From: an uncultured Ruminococcus sp.
GTDB lineage: Bacteria; Bacillota; Clostridia; Oscillospirales; Ruminococcaceae
Length of the DNA: 64,000 bases
Direction: 5' to 3'
Assembly (NCBI GenBank): GCA_900543145.1
Contig: UQPZ01000003.1
Span: 124,001-188,000, forward strand
Shown here piece after piece: positions 7,669 to 15,828 of the stretch. Both the position numbers and the translations under genes were made by a program. Numbering within the stretch: position 1 is the first letter of the stretch; each line of letters begins with the position of its first letter. A model generated the notes under the pieces. That model searched no databases, had not been told where the DNA came from, and saw only the letters and a program-made list of their open reading frames with translations.

Positions 7669-8988
7669 TTACAGCTGATGGATCACAAAAATCTCATAGA
7701 TACTCCTTACAGCCGCATCGAAGTCCTTTTCCTCAACGCCTACGATAATATTAAGCTCACTGGAGCCCTGATCTATCATCTTAACGTTAACATGAGCGTG
7801 AGCAAGCGCAGAGAAAATTCTGCCGGCAGTACCCCTGTTGGACTTCATTGCCCTGCCTACAACGGCGATAAGAGCAAGATCGGATTCTATTTCTATCGAA
7901 TCGGGATGAACGTTTCTGTGCAGACCGCTTAGGATCTCCTGCTCCTTAGGCTCAAACTCCGCCTGATGAACGATAACGCTCATAGTATCTATGCCGGAAG
8001 GCATATGCTCGAAAGAAATCCCATTTTTCTCAAAGACTTCGAGAACTTTTCTTCCGAAGCCCAGCTCGCTGTTCATCATATCCTTTTCGATATTGATAAC
8101 CGTAAAGCCTTTCTTTCCTGCAATTCCCGTAATTGTAAAAGGAGGCTTCTGGCAGGTGCTTTCAACTATCATAGTTCCGTGATCCAGAGGAGCATTGGTA
8201 TTCTTTATATTTATAGGGATACCCGCCTTGCGTACCGGGAAAATAGCGTCCTCATGCAAAACAGTAGCTCCCATATACGAAAGCTCTCTGAGTTCCTTAT
8301 AGGTAATAGTTGTAATAGGCAGCGGGTCGGGAATGATCCTAGGGTCGGCGATCAAAAAACCTGAAACATCCGTCCAGTTTTCATACAGGTCGGCATTTAC
8401 AGCTGCGGCTACGATAGAACCGGTAACGTCCGAACCTCCCCTTGAAAAAGTCTTTATTGTATCATTTGGCATAGAGCCGTAGAATCCCGGCACGACCGCC
8501 CTTTCAATTCCGGCCAGCTTAGCCGAAAGCAGCTCGTTGGTCTTTTCAGAATCGAAAACTCCCGAATCATTGAAGAAAATAACGTCTGCGGCGTCAACAA
8601 ATTCATATCCGAGATATTCTGCAAGCACGATACCGTTAAGATATTCTCCCCTTGAAGCGGCATAATCTCTTCCCGCTTTTCCAATAAAGCAGGCTTTTAT
8701 AGTAGTAAACTCCTCCTCAAGAGAAAGCTCAAGTCCCAGATCGCTGATAATTCCGTAATATCTGTCCTTTATAAGCTCAAATTCCTTATCAAAATTTTTT
8801 CCCTTTGCCGCAAGGTCATAGCAGCTGTAAAGCATATCGGTAACCTTTGTATCGGCGGAATATCTTTTCCCCGGAGCTGACGGAACGACATAACGGCGTG
8901 AATCCTCAGCTTTTATTATATCTCTGACCTTTTTAAACTGTTCGGCGCTTGCAAGCGAGCTTCCGCCGAATTTAACAACCTTTGTCAA
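7669..8988 (-). CDS. Aspartate kinase
   Basis: Phosphorylates L-aspartate, the first step to lysine, threonine, methionine and diaminopimelate. The kinase signature VVKFGGSSLAS is at the N-terminus. SRGGSDVTGSIVAAAV is the active-site loop, and a C-terminal half with tandem ACT domains (ITGIAGKKGFTVINIEK, LALIAVVGRAMKSNRGTAGRIFSAL) suggests feedback control by an amino acid. The TTG at 8988 has AAGGGGA about 9 nt upstream; the TTG at 8997 is too close. It is a single-gene unit with its own promoter (9045-9073) and terminator. No lysine riboswitch is recognisable in the short leader. Which paralogue (lysC or other) it is cannot be decided. Confidence 0.94.
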   Translation of the reverse strand: MTKVVKFGGSSLASAEQFKKVRDIIKAEDSRRYVVPSAPGKRYSADTKVTDMLYSCYDLAAKGKNFDKEFELIKDRYYGIISDLGLELSLEEEFTTIKACFIGKAGRDYAASRGEYLNGIVLAEYLGYEFVDAADVIFFNDSGVFDSEKTNELLSAKLAGIERAVVPGFYGSMPNDTIKTFSRGGSDVTGSIVAAAVNADLYENWTDVSGFLIADPRIIPDPLPITTITYKELRELSYMGATVLHEDAIFPVRKAGIPINIKNTNAPLDHGTMIVESTCQKPPFTITGIAGKKGFTVINIEKDMMNSELGFGRKVLEVFEKNGISFEHMPSGIDTMSVIVHQAEFEPKEQEILSGLHRNVHPDSIEIESDLALIAVVGRAMKSNRGTAGRIFSALAHAHVNVKMIDQGSSELNIIVGVEEKDFDAAVRSIYEIFVIHQL

Positions 8989-9044
8989 CGCACTCAATCC
9001 CCTTACTTACTGATAAATTAATTTCTATAAACAAGTACCTATTA

Positions 9045-9073
9045 ATTATATATATTTTTTACATTCAAGTCAA
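9045..9073 (-). promoter_or_regulatory. Promoter of aspartokinase
   Basis: Minus-strand TTGACT and TATAAT with a 17-bp spacer, 56 nt before the start codon. Confidence 0.75.
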
Positions 9074-9171
9074 TGTGCAATTCATCTAAATTTGTGTTAA
9101 TTTTCTGTGTACGTTTGTGGAATACGTCTGTGTTTCAATGACGTACATATTGCTGCTTCAACTATTTATAC

Positions 9172-9200
9172 TTGACATTTTAAAATACGGGTGATATAAT
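9172..9200 (+). promoter_or_regulatory. Consensus sigma-A promoter of the ABC-F gene
   Basis: TTGACA and TATAAT match the consensus exactly with a 17-bp spacer. The predicted transcript start near 9207 leaves a leader of about 250 nt before the coding region. Confidence 0.85.
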
Positions 9201-9249
9201 AACTTTGGAAATACGATATGTATTGATCTAACTGCAAAGGAGTGAGAGG

Positions 9250-9261
9250 ATGCGCAGATGA
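9250..9261 (+). CDS. Three-codon leader ORF (Met-Arg-Arg) of the ABC-F attenuator
   Basis: AAAGGAG (9236-9242) lies exactly 7 nt before an ATG that opens ATG-CGC-AGA-TGA. The site is as strong as that of a real gene although only three residues are made. The last base of the stop codon is the first base of the ATCCTGC segment of the switch, so a ribosome halted here would cover it. Antibiotic-induced stalling at short leader ORFs is established for several ABC-F and erm genes. This particular leader is inferred. Confidence 0.6.
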   Translation: MRR

Positions 9262-9446
9262 TCCTGCTTGAAATTTCAGACGCATATGGACAGACGGTTT
9301 ATGATACCGTTTGCTTTGCTGTGTCTTGTGCAGGATAATGTGTATTCTCCCGACTATATATCATAATATGCGTCTGTGTTTATGCAGGTGCGTTTTCTGA
9401 AGCTATGGCCGCGGGACATGATAATCCTGCGGCCTTATATTTTTTT
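9261..9446 (+). promoter_or_regulatory. Transcription attenuator leader of the ABC-F gene
   Basis: Segments that can exchange partners are visible. ATCCTGC (9261-9267) can pair with GCAGGAT (9330-9336). GCAGGAT can instead pair with ATCCTGC (9424-9430), which overlaps the 3' arm of the terminator. A further perfect 11-bp pairing joins CAGACGCATAT (9277-9287) with ATATGCGTCTG (9366-9376). A stalled ribosome on the leader ORF would mask the first segment, free GCAGGAT and disrupt the terminator, turning the gene on. The complementarities are seen in the sequence; the switching is inferred. Confidence 0.6.
9407..9446 (+). terminator. Intrinsic terminator inside the ABC-F leader
   Basis: GGCCGCGGGA (9407-9416) pairs with TCCTGCGGCC (9425-9434), 10 bp with one G-U and an 8-nt loop, followed by TTATATTTTTTT. 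It ends 13 nt before the start codon, so it acts as the off state of the attenuator. Confidence 0.85.
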
Positions 9447-9459
9447 GGGAGTGATATAT

Positions 9460-10956
9460 ATGTCTTTAATTAAAGTATCTGACCTGACCTTCGGATATGA
9501 CGGAAGTGCAGATAACATTTTTGACCATGCCTGTTTTCAGCTAGATACCGACTGGAAGCTGGGATTTACGGGAAGAAACGGACGGGGAAAAACTACTTTT
9601 CTCAAACTGCTTGCAGGCAATTACGAATATCAGGGAAACATTTCGGCTTCTGTGGATTTTGAATATTTCCCGTACGACACAGATATGAACTCATTGACGG
9701 AGGAAGTAATACGCAGTATTGCCCCTGAAGCGGAGGACTGGGAGATCTTCAGAGAGCTTTCCCTGCTTGACGTATCATGCGAAACGCTGTATCGGCAGTT
9801 TAGAACACTTTCAAACGGAGAACGCACAAAGATCATGCTGGCGGCTATGTTTCTGCATGAAAATTCATTCCTGCTGATAGACGAGCCGACCAATCATCTT
9901 GACGCCGAGGGCAGGCGCAAGACAGCCGAATATCTGAACCGCAAAAACGGCTTTATACTTGTTTCTCACGACAGAGATTTCCTTGACGCCTGCGTTGACC
10001 ATGTGCTTTCAATAAACAAATGCACGATAGAAGTACAGAAAGGAAATTTCTCGTCATGGCTTCACAACAAGGAATTGCAGGACGGATTTGAAAAGGCAGA
10101 AAACGAAAAGCTTAAAAAAAAGATCAAACAGCTTGAAACAGCGGCGAAGCGCACCTCGGAATGGTCTGAAAGAGCCGAAAGACGTAAAATAGGCTTCGAT
10201 CCGGTAAGAACTGAAAAAAGCATCAGCCGCCGAGCCTTTGAGGGGGCAAAAGCCAAGAAGCAGATGTCAAGGTCAAAAGCCATTGCCGAAAGACGACAGA
10301 ATGCAGTCAAGGAAAGCTCGGGACTGCTTAAAAATCTTGAAAGCGCCGAGGAGCTTAAAATAACGCCGCTTAAATTTCATAAGGAGAAGCTTGTACAGCT
10401 GGAAAATGTAAGTATTTTCTATGAAGAAAAGGAAATATGCCGCAGCGTAAGCTTTACAGTCGAACAGGGAGAAGCCGTTTCGCTCTGCGGGATAAACGGC
10501 TGCGGAAAATCAAGTATCTTAAAGCTGATTTGCGGAGAAAACATAAGCTATACTGGTAAGATGATCAGAAGCGGAGAACTGAAAATATCCTACGTTCCTC
10601 AGAGTACGGAACACCTGTCCGGAGATCTGAACGAATACTGCGAGGCACTGGGCATAGACGGAAGCCTGTTCAGGACGATTCTTAGAAAGCTTGATTTTTC
10701 GCGCGGACAGCTTGAAAAGCCGATAGAAGCTTTAAGCGGAGGACAGAAGAAAAAGGCGCTTATTGCGGGAAGCCTTTGTCAGCAGGCACACCTTTATATA
10801 TGGGACGAGCCGCTGAATTATATTGATGTGCTTTCAAGGATACAGATAGAAAAGCTTCTTCTTAAATACCGTCCGACGCTTTTGTTTGTCGAACATGACT
10901 CGGCATTCAACCGCAGGATCGCCGGCAAACAGGCAGAGATCATAAAAATAGGTTAG
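9460..10956 (+). CDS. Lsa-type ABC-F ribosomal protection protein
   Basis: A 498-aa protein with two ATP-binding cassettes and no membrane segment, close to the Lsa family that dislodges lincosamides, streptogramin A and pleuromutilins from the ribosome. The N-terminus SLIKVSDLTFGYDGSADNIF is family-typical. Cassette 1 has Walker A GRNGRGKTTF, signature LSNGERTK and Walker B LLIDEPTNHLD. A basic coiled-coil linker with the antibiotic-resistance tip follows, then cassette 2 with GINGCGKSS, LSGGQKKK and LYIWDEPLNYID. The ATG at 9460 has GGGAG 8 nt upstream; in-frame starts further up lie within the terminator. The attenuated leader supports drug-induced expression. Resistance itself is inferred by homology. 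Confidence 0.93.
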   Translation: MSLIKVSDLTFGYDGSADNIFDHACFQLDTDWKLGFTGRNGRGKTTFLKLLAGNYEYQGNISASVDFEYFPYDTDMNSLTEEVIRSIAPEAEDWEIFRELSLLDVSCETLYRQFRTLSNGERTKIMLAAMFLHENSFLLIDEPTNHLDAEGRRKTAEYLNRKNGFILVSHDRDFLDACVDHVLSINKCTIEVQKGNFSSWLHNKELQDGFEKAENEKLKKKIKQLETAAKRTSEWSERAERRKIGFDPVRTEKSISRRAFEGAKAKKQMSRSKAIAERRQNAVKESSGLLKNLESAEELKITPLKFHKEKLVQLENVSIFYEEKEICRSVSFTVEQGEAVSLCGINGCGKSSILKLICGENISYTGKMIRSGELKISYVPQSTEHLSGDLNEYCEALGIDGSLFRTILRKLDFSRGQLEKPIEALSGGQKKKALIAGSLCQQAHLYIWDEPLNYIDVLSRIQIEKLLLKYRPTLLFVEHDSAFNRRIAGKQAEIIKIG

Positions 10957-11004
10957 AGCTTTTTACAGGTTTTGTGTTGAACTGATAAAATGTATTGATT
11001 TGTA

Positions 11005-11033
11005 TTGACAAAATAGAAATAGGGTTGTATAAT
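11005..11033 (+). promoter_or_regulatory. Promoter of the marR gene
   Basis: TTGACA and TATAAT with a 17-bp spacer, 48 nt upstream of the MarR start. The -10 box overlaps the left arm of the inverted repeat at 11031-11063. Confidence 0.8.
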
Positions 11034-11063
11034 AAACAGTGTTGACAATCAATACTGTTTATT
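11031..11063 (+). promoter_or_regulatory. Inverted repeat, likely MarR operator
   Basis: AATAAACAGT (11031-11040) and ACTGTTTATT (11054-11063) form a perfect 10-bp inverted repeat spaced by 13 nt. It sits at the -10 box and transcript start, where a repressor would block initiation. The spacer contains a smaller TTGACAATCAA palindrome. A T-run follows, so as RNA it could also act as a weak terminator. Confidence 0.5.
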
Positions 11064-11081
11064 TTTTTAAGGAGAAAATAT

Positions 11082-11525
11082 ATGAACGTGGACCAGAAGG
11101 AAAAAATGGAGAATGAAATAGCCGGTCTTTTATATGAAGTCTATTCCTCTGAAGCATTTAAAACAATGACTGAGCTTTGTCAGGGGGAAGCAATGGTGCT
11201 TATATATCTTAACGATGAAAAAGAAAATAACGTTAATCCGGCCAGGATCAGCCGTGAGCTTGATATTTCAAGACAGCGTGTAACCTCGGTTCTTTCAGCG
11301 CTTAGAAAAAAAGGATATATAAGCATGAACATCTGCGAGGACGACCGCAGGCGCATGAATGTAAATATTACTTCGGAGGGTCGTAAGTATATTACATCAA
11401 AAACCGAAAGGGTAGAAAAATATTTTGATATACTTATTGAAAAAATGGGAATTGATAATATTATGTGTTTTTATAAACTGCTCAGAGACGCTGCAAGATT
11501 TCTTGACGACTCTTTTAACAGCTGA
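11082..11525 (+). CDS. MarR family transcriptional regulator
   Basis: A 147-aa winged-helix dimer. The recognition-helix region reads ARISRELDISRQRVTSVLSA, followed by the wing KGYISMNICEDDRRRMNVNIT and helices that close the dimer. AAGGAG is 7 nt before the ATG. The palindrome in its own promoter suggests autoregulation. The large ligase-acyltransferase gene begins 85 nt downstream without a clear terminator between them, so it may be the main target. The ligand is unknown; a lipid or acyl compound is a guess from context. Confidence 0.9.
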   Translation: MNVDQKEKMENEIAGLLYEVYSSEAFKTMTELCQGEAMVLIYLNDEKENNVNPARISRELDISRQRVTSVLSALRKKGYISMNICEDDRRRMNVNITSEGRKYITSKTERVEKYFDILIEKMGIDNIMCFYKLLRDAARFLDDSFNS

Positions 11526-11610
11526 CGGCAGAAATTTACCGGTATGAATAAAACTTTTTACTGACGGCGTAGTCCGTGCAGTATGTGCATATAAAAAGGA
11601 GAGTTCGGTT

Positions 11611-14214
11611 ATGAATATTTACAGAGAATTTGAGAAGATAAGTTTTACCTACAACGACAAGGCTGCGCTTATAGCTGTCGGCGGCGGAAAAATGACCGGG
11701 CTGACCTATGCCCAAACAAGAGAGCTGATAGAAGAGTATGCGCAGAAGCTGAAAGATACAGGTATAAAACCCGGGGACAGGATAGCGATCGCAGGAGAAA
11801 GCCGCCCTGAGTGGAACATTGCGTTTATGGCGGCGGAAAAGCTAGAATGTACCGCGGCTCTGATAGACGCTTCGCTGCCTAAAGACGAAATGCTGGCGCT
11901 TATTGAAAAAGCTCAGGTCGGCTGTATTATCGCAAGCCCAAAGGTATATGAAGCTATAGGACAGCCTGACGGAATACCCGTGCTTAATATGACCGATAAA
12001 CTGTCCGCTTTTTCGGATAGTTCTTTCACTGCGAAAGCCTGTGAAAATACAGATAGGGATATTGCGGTAATTATTTTTTCCTCCGGAACTACAAAAACCG
12101 CTTCCGGCATAATGCATTATCATGAAACGCTTATAAAATCAACCGAAATGTGTCTTGATACAAACGGACTTGCAGACGATGAACGCTACCTCGGCATTCT
12201 TCCCAACAGCCATATTTACGGACTTTTCGCTCAGGTGCTTGCCCCAATGCTCTACGGCTCTCAGGTCGGTTTTATTGAAGCGCTGAATGCCAAGGGACTT
12301 ACAAAAGCCTTTCAGAGCTTCAAGCCTACGGTAATTCCCGCCGTTCCTAAGATATATGAGCTTTTGAAAGCGCAGATACTGAAAAAGATAAATGCAGACA
12401 GCAAGTCCAGAAAATTGTACAGAATTGCATTTCCTGTATGTCTGCGCCTGCGAAAGGCATTAGGAATAAACGCCGGAAGAAAGGTATTCGGACAGATTCA
12501 CGAAGCTTTCGGAGGACAGACGCGGATACTTTGCTCGGCAGGCTCTCCCATGTCTGAGGAAACCTGTGAGTTCTACTACGGAACAGGGTTCAATATCCTG
12601 AATTCCTACGGAGCGACTGAAACCAATATACCTACTATAGGAAACTACGGCAGAAATATTACTACCAATACCGCCGGACGCCCTTATCCTAAGGTAAAGA
12701 TGAAGATCGCTCCCAGCGGAGAAATAATGCTGAAATCACCTTACTTTATGGCAGGATACTACGGTGACAGCGAAGCCACTAAGGCCGCCTTTACCGGAGA
12801 GGGCTGGTTCAGAACCGGAGATCTGGGAGAATACGACAAGCACGGCAACGTAATTATACTGGGCAGATGCAAGGAAAACATTGTGCTTTCAACAGGAAAA
12901 AAAGCGGCTCCGGACGATATTGAAAAGGCATATCGGAACATTAAAGGAGTAAACGAGCTTGTAGTCTGCGGAGTACCTGTCGAGGACGGCAGCTATGATA
13001 CCGTTCACGCCTTTGTTGCCGCCGACCCGATAGATCATGCGGCAATTTATGAAGAGCTTATGAGGCGCAGCTCTTCCCTTGCCGCCGCAATGAAGCTTTC
13101 AGGAATTCACTTTGTAGACAGTATTCCCAAAACCTCCTTGCAGAAGCCTAAGCGTTATCTTCTTAAAAAGCTTGTGCTTGAGGACAGCCTTGAAACGCTT
13201 ACTGAAAATAAAAAGTCCATAAAAACGGACAGTACTGATATTGCCCAGCTGGTCATAAACGCTGTAGCTAAGGTAGGAAATATCCCTCCTGAGGACGTAA
13301 AGATGTCCGACAAATTTCTGAAGGACTATACGATAGACTCGCTTTCCGCCGTTGAGCTTGCACTTGAGATAGAGGAATTCAGCGGAGTAAAGACAGACGA
13401 CGCAATGGACAAGGAAATGACCGTTGCAAAGCTTATAGGACTTGTTCAGAATCCGAAAATGATCAAAAGAACTCCGGTAAGATCGATAATCTATCCGCTT
13501 AACAAATCCGCTTTGGACTACAGGATATACAGGTTTTACAGAAACCTTGTCCATACTATATACAAGGTCAGGGTCAGAAATGAAGCCGTACTTCCAGAGG
13601 ACAAGGGGTATATAATCTGCGCTAATCACGTTTCAAATTTTGACTATCTATATATTACACAGAATTTTAAGCGTGAAAGATTCAATAAGTTCTGCTGTAT
13701 GGCAAAAAAAGAGCTTTTTAATAATAAGCTTGTAACTAGGATCATGATAAAAACTGCGGGAATGATACCCGTAGACAGAACCGGAGCAGTAGGAGATACA
13801 ATGGACGCCATAAAGGAAAAGCTGAAAGATAAATGGGGCGTTCTTATTCATCCCGAGGGTACCCGCAGCAAGGACGGAAAGCTGGGAAAATTCAAAAACG
13901 GAGCGGCACTGCTTTCAATTGAAACAAAAACTCCTATCGTACCCGCTTATATTAAGGGAGGACATGAGATATATCCTCCTGATAAAAAGCTGCCGCATCT
14001 TTTTAATTGGAAAAAACTAAAAAAATACGATGTTGAGGTTATTTACGGCGATCCCATAGACCCGGAGGGAATGACTCCGGAAACGCTTACGGAAAAGGTT
14101 CAGTCGGCTGTTCAGGCTCTTGGTAACAAAGCCAAAGCCGCGGCTTCAAAAACCGGAAAGAAAGTAAGAAAGCTTAAAAAAAGAAAGACCCCAAAGAGTA
14201 AACAGGCTCACTGA
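11611..14214 (+). CDS. AMP-dependent acyl ligase - acyl carrier - 1-acylglycerol-phosphate acyltransferase fusion
   Basis: An 867-aa three-part protein. Residues 1 to about 510 form an AMP-binding acyl-activating enzyme (P-loop IIFSSGTTKTASG near 154-166, YGATETNIP, GWFRTGDLGEYD). Residues about 545-615 are an acyl carrier domain with the phosphopantetheine serine in DSLS at Ser577. Residues about 640-840 are a PlsC-type acyltransferase with NHVSNFD (672-678) and HPEGTR (747-752). The basic C-terminal tail is Lys-rich. The domains suggest that a fatty acid is activated, loaded on the internal carrier and transferred to a lysophospholipid, as in the functional logic of Aas. AAGGAG lies 9 nt before the ATG. 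It probably shares regulation with the adjacent MarR gene. The exact acyl substrate is unknown. Confidence 0.9.
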   Translation: MNIYREFEKISFTYNDKAALIAVGGGKMTGLTYAQTRELIEEYAQKLKDTGIKPGDRIAIAGESRPEWNIAFMAAEKLECTAALIDASLPKDEMLALIEKAQVGCIIASPKVYEAIGQPDGIPVLNMTDKLSAFSDSSFTAKACENTDRDIAVIIFSSGTTKTASGIMHYHETLIKSTEMCLDTNGLADDERYLGILPNSHIYGLFAQVLAPMLYGSQVGFIEALNAKGLTKAFQSFKPTVIPAVPKIYELLKAQILKKINADSKSRKLYRIAFPVCLRLRKALGINAGRKVFGQIHEAFGGQTRILCSAGSPMSEETCEFYYGTGFNILNSYGATETNIPTIGNYGRNITTNTAGRPYPKVKMKIAPSGEIMLKSPYFMAGYYGDSEATKAAFTGEGWFRTGDLGEYDKHGNVIILGRCKENIVLSTGKKAAPDDIEKAYRNIKGVNELVVCGVPVEDGSYDTVHAFVAADPIDHAAIYEELMRRSSSLAAAMKLSGIHFVDSIPKTSLQKPKRYLLKKLVLEDSLETLTENKKSIKTDSTDIAQLVINAVAKVGNIPPEDVKMSDKFLKDYTIDSLSAVELALEIEEFSGVKTDDAMDKEMTVAKLIGLVQNPKMIKRTPVRSIIYPLNKSALDYRIYRFYRNLVHTIYKVRVRNEAVLPEDKGYIICANHVSNFDYLYITQNFKRERFNKFCCMAKKELFNNKLVTRIMIKTAGMIPVDRTGAVGDTMDAIKEKLKDKWGVLIHPEGTRSKDGKLGKFKNGAALLSIETKTPIVPAYIKGGHEIYPPDKKLPHLFNWKKLKKYDVEVIYGDPIDPEGMTPETLTEKVQSAVQALGNKAKAAASKTGKKVRKLKKRKTPKSKQAH

Positions 14215-14230
14215 ATATTTATTCAAAGTA

Positions 14231-14268
14231 ACCGCATTGACTGTCTGAATTGTCAATGCGGTCTTTTT
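14231..14268 (+). terminator. Terminator after the ligase-acyltransferase gene
   Basis: ACCGCATTGAC pairs perfectly over 11 bp with GTCAATGCGGT (10-nt loop) and is followed by CTTTTTAT. Confidence 0.9.
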
Positions 14269-14368
14269 ATGCGGTAATTTAAAGTAATTTTTATATATAT
14301 ACTAAAGTAAAATTTAAGTAAATCGGATATGCTTAAATACAGCGGAATATAACATTACATATCTGCAG

Positions 14369-14409
14369 AAAGGAGGATATGCCTGAAGTGGCAGGCATTA
14401 AAAAGAATG
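14369..14409 (+). promoter_or_regulatory. SD-hairpin-start element at the VTC gene
   Basis: AAAGGAGG (14369-14376) is followed by a perfect 7-bp hairpin, ATGCCTG (14379-14385) and CAGGCAT (14392-14398) with a 6-nt loop, and then the VTC ATG at 14407. The gap is 30 nt linear, or 10 nt with the hairpin removed. An 11-codon mini-ORF (14379-14414) begins on the 5' arm, 2 nt after the SD, and overlaps the true start in another frame. Confidence 0.6.
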
Positions 14410-15135
14410 AGTAATTTTCAGGAGGTATTCAAACGCATAGAAAAGAAATATATATTGGACGAGGGAAAATATGATCTGCTTATGCAAAGGCTCAGAGAAT
14501 ACGCTGTTCCTGACCAATACGGCAAAAGCACAGTATGCAGCATATATTTTGACACACCCGACCGCAGGCTTATACGCAGATCTCTGGAAAAGCCTGTATA
14601 CAAGGAAAAGATAAGACTTCGCAGCTATGGAACGCCGGAACTTAACAGTACGGTTTTTCTCGAGCTGAAAAAGAAGTACAAGGGCATAGTTTATAAGCGG
14701 CGGACAGATATGCTGCTGAGTTGTGCGAAAGGCTTTATAAGATCAAACGGCGAGGCAGGCAGGGGAAATCAAATTGAGAACGAGCTAAAATGGACTTTCA
14801 GCTACTATCCCGATCTTGCTCCCGCAATGTACCTGTCTTACGACCGTATTGCCCTTTACGCAAGAAACGACCCCGGACTGAGAATAACCTTTGACAGCGA
14901 TATTCTTTACAGGGAAGAAGCGCTGGAGCTTGAAAAGGGCATATGGGGAACTAAACTGCTTAAAACGGGCGAACGTATTATGGAAATTAAAATTCCTGAA
15001 GCTATGCCTATATGGCTTTCGGAAATACTTGACGAGCTTGAAATTTATCCATGCTCCTGCTCAAAATACGGAACGGCTTATCTGAAAACACTGAAACAAA
15101 AATCTGAAAAAGGAAAGGTGAACTACTGTGCTTGA
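14407..15135 (+). CDS. VTC-domain polyphosphate polymerase
   Basis: A 242-aa cytoplasmic domain of the VTC family, the catalytic tunnel that makes polyphosphate from ATP in yeast Vtc4. The basic and acidic residues that line the tunnel are present: RIEKKYIL (10-17), KIRLRSY (68-74), ELKKKYKG (86-93), YKRR (96-99), YLSYDRIAL (142-150), RITFDSD (159-165), MEIKIP (192-197) and SKYGTAY (219-225). Unlike Vtc4 it has no SPX domain. It overlaps the DUF4956 gene by 8 nt and is the first of three genes that form a widespread bacterial set. Product and function are inferred from the family. Confidence 0.9.
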   Translation: MSNFQEVFKRIEKKYILDEGKYDLLMQRLREYAVPDQYGKSTVCSIYFDTPDRRLIRRSLEKPVYKEKIRLRSYGTPELNSTVFLELKKKYKGIVYKRRTDMLLSCAKGFIRSNGEAGRGNQIENELKWTFSYYPDLAPAMYLSYDRIALYARNDPGLRITFDSDILYREEALELEKGIWGTKLLKTGERIMEIKIPEAMPIWLSEILDELEIYPCSCSKYGTAYLKTLKQKSEKGKVNYCA

Positions 15136-15814
15136 TCTGGTATCGGCATCATCCGCTTCAACATCTGCGGAAGGGACCACAATAGGTGAATTTATTCTGT
15201 ATACTTTTATATCTCTCGCCCTGGGAGCGGCTATCGCAACAGTATTCAGATACAAAAACAAGGTATCCAAAGGATTTTCAATTACTTTGGCAATGCTTCC
15301 CGCAATCGTTCAGGTAGTTATTATGCTGGTAAACGGCAATCTCGGAACGGGAGTTGCAGTTATGGGCGCATTCAGCCTTGTCAGATTCCGTTCTGTTCCC
15401 GGGAACGCCCGTGACATATGCAGTATTTTTCTGGCAATGGCGGTAGGTCTTGCAATGGGAACAGGCTATGCACTTATCGCTGTGATCTTTACGGCAATAC
15501 TCTGTGCGGCAAACCTTGTATTCTCCTGCCTTCCGATCGGAAAAAAGGACGGGGAAAAACAACTGATAATAACGATTCCGGAATTCCTTGACTACAGCGG
15601 AGTATTCAGCGACTTGTTTGATAAATACACCTCCGGCTTTGAGCTGATACACGTCAAGACCACCAATATGGGCAGTCTTTTCAAGCTTACCTACAGCATA
15701 ACGCTTAAAAACGGAGCGTCAGAAAAGGCGTTTATTGACGACCTTAGGTGCCGCAACGGAAATCTTGAGATCTCATTAGGCAGACCGGTAAGTCAGCCCT
15801 ATGAGCAGCTTTAG
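15128..15814 (+). CDS. DUF4956 membrane protein
   Basis: A 228-aa protein with three to four membrane segments in its first 120 residues (FILYTFISLALGAAIATVF, then a glycine-rich pair, then ALIAVIFTAILCAANLVF) and a soluble C-terminal half, matching DUF4956. The loop GAFSLVRFRSVPGNARDI is the most conserved part of such proteins. The GTG at 15128 has AAAGG 9 nt upstream and overlaps the VTC gene by 8 nt. The family nearly always sits beside a VTC polymerase, so it probably anchors that enzyme or moves its product across the membrane. No activity is known to me. Confidence 0.88.
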   Translation: MLDLVSASSASTSAEGTTIGEFILYTFISLALGAAIATVFRYKNKVSKGFSITLAMLPAIVQVVIMLVNGNLGTGVAVMGAFSLVRFRSVPGNARDICSIFLAMAVGLAMGTGYALIAVIFTAILCAANLVFSCLPIGKKDGEKQLIITIPEFLDYSGVFSDLFDKYTSGFELIHVKTTNMGSLFKLTYSITLKNGASEKAFIDDLRCRNGNLEISLGRPVSQPYEQL

Positions 15815-15828
15815 ATCGGAGGGATAAT

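Noticed and set aside
8989..9044. Lysine riboswitch before aspartokinase
   Set aside because: The leader from the promoter to the start is only about 50 nt and has no riboswitch core.
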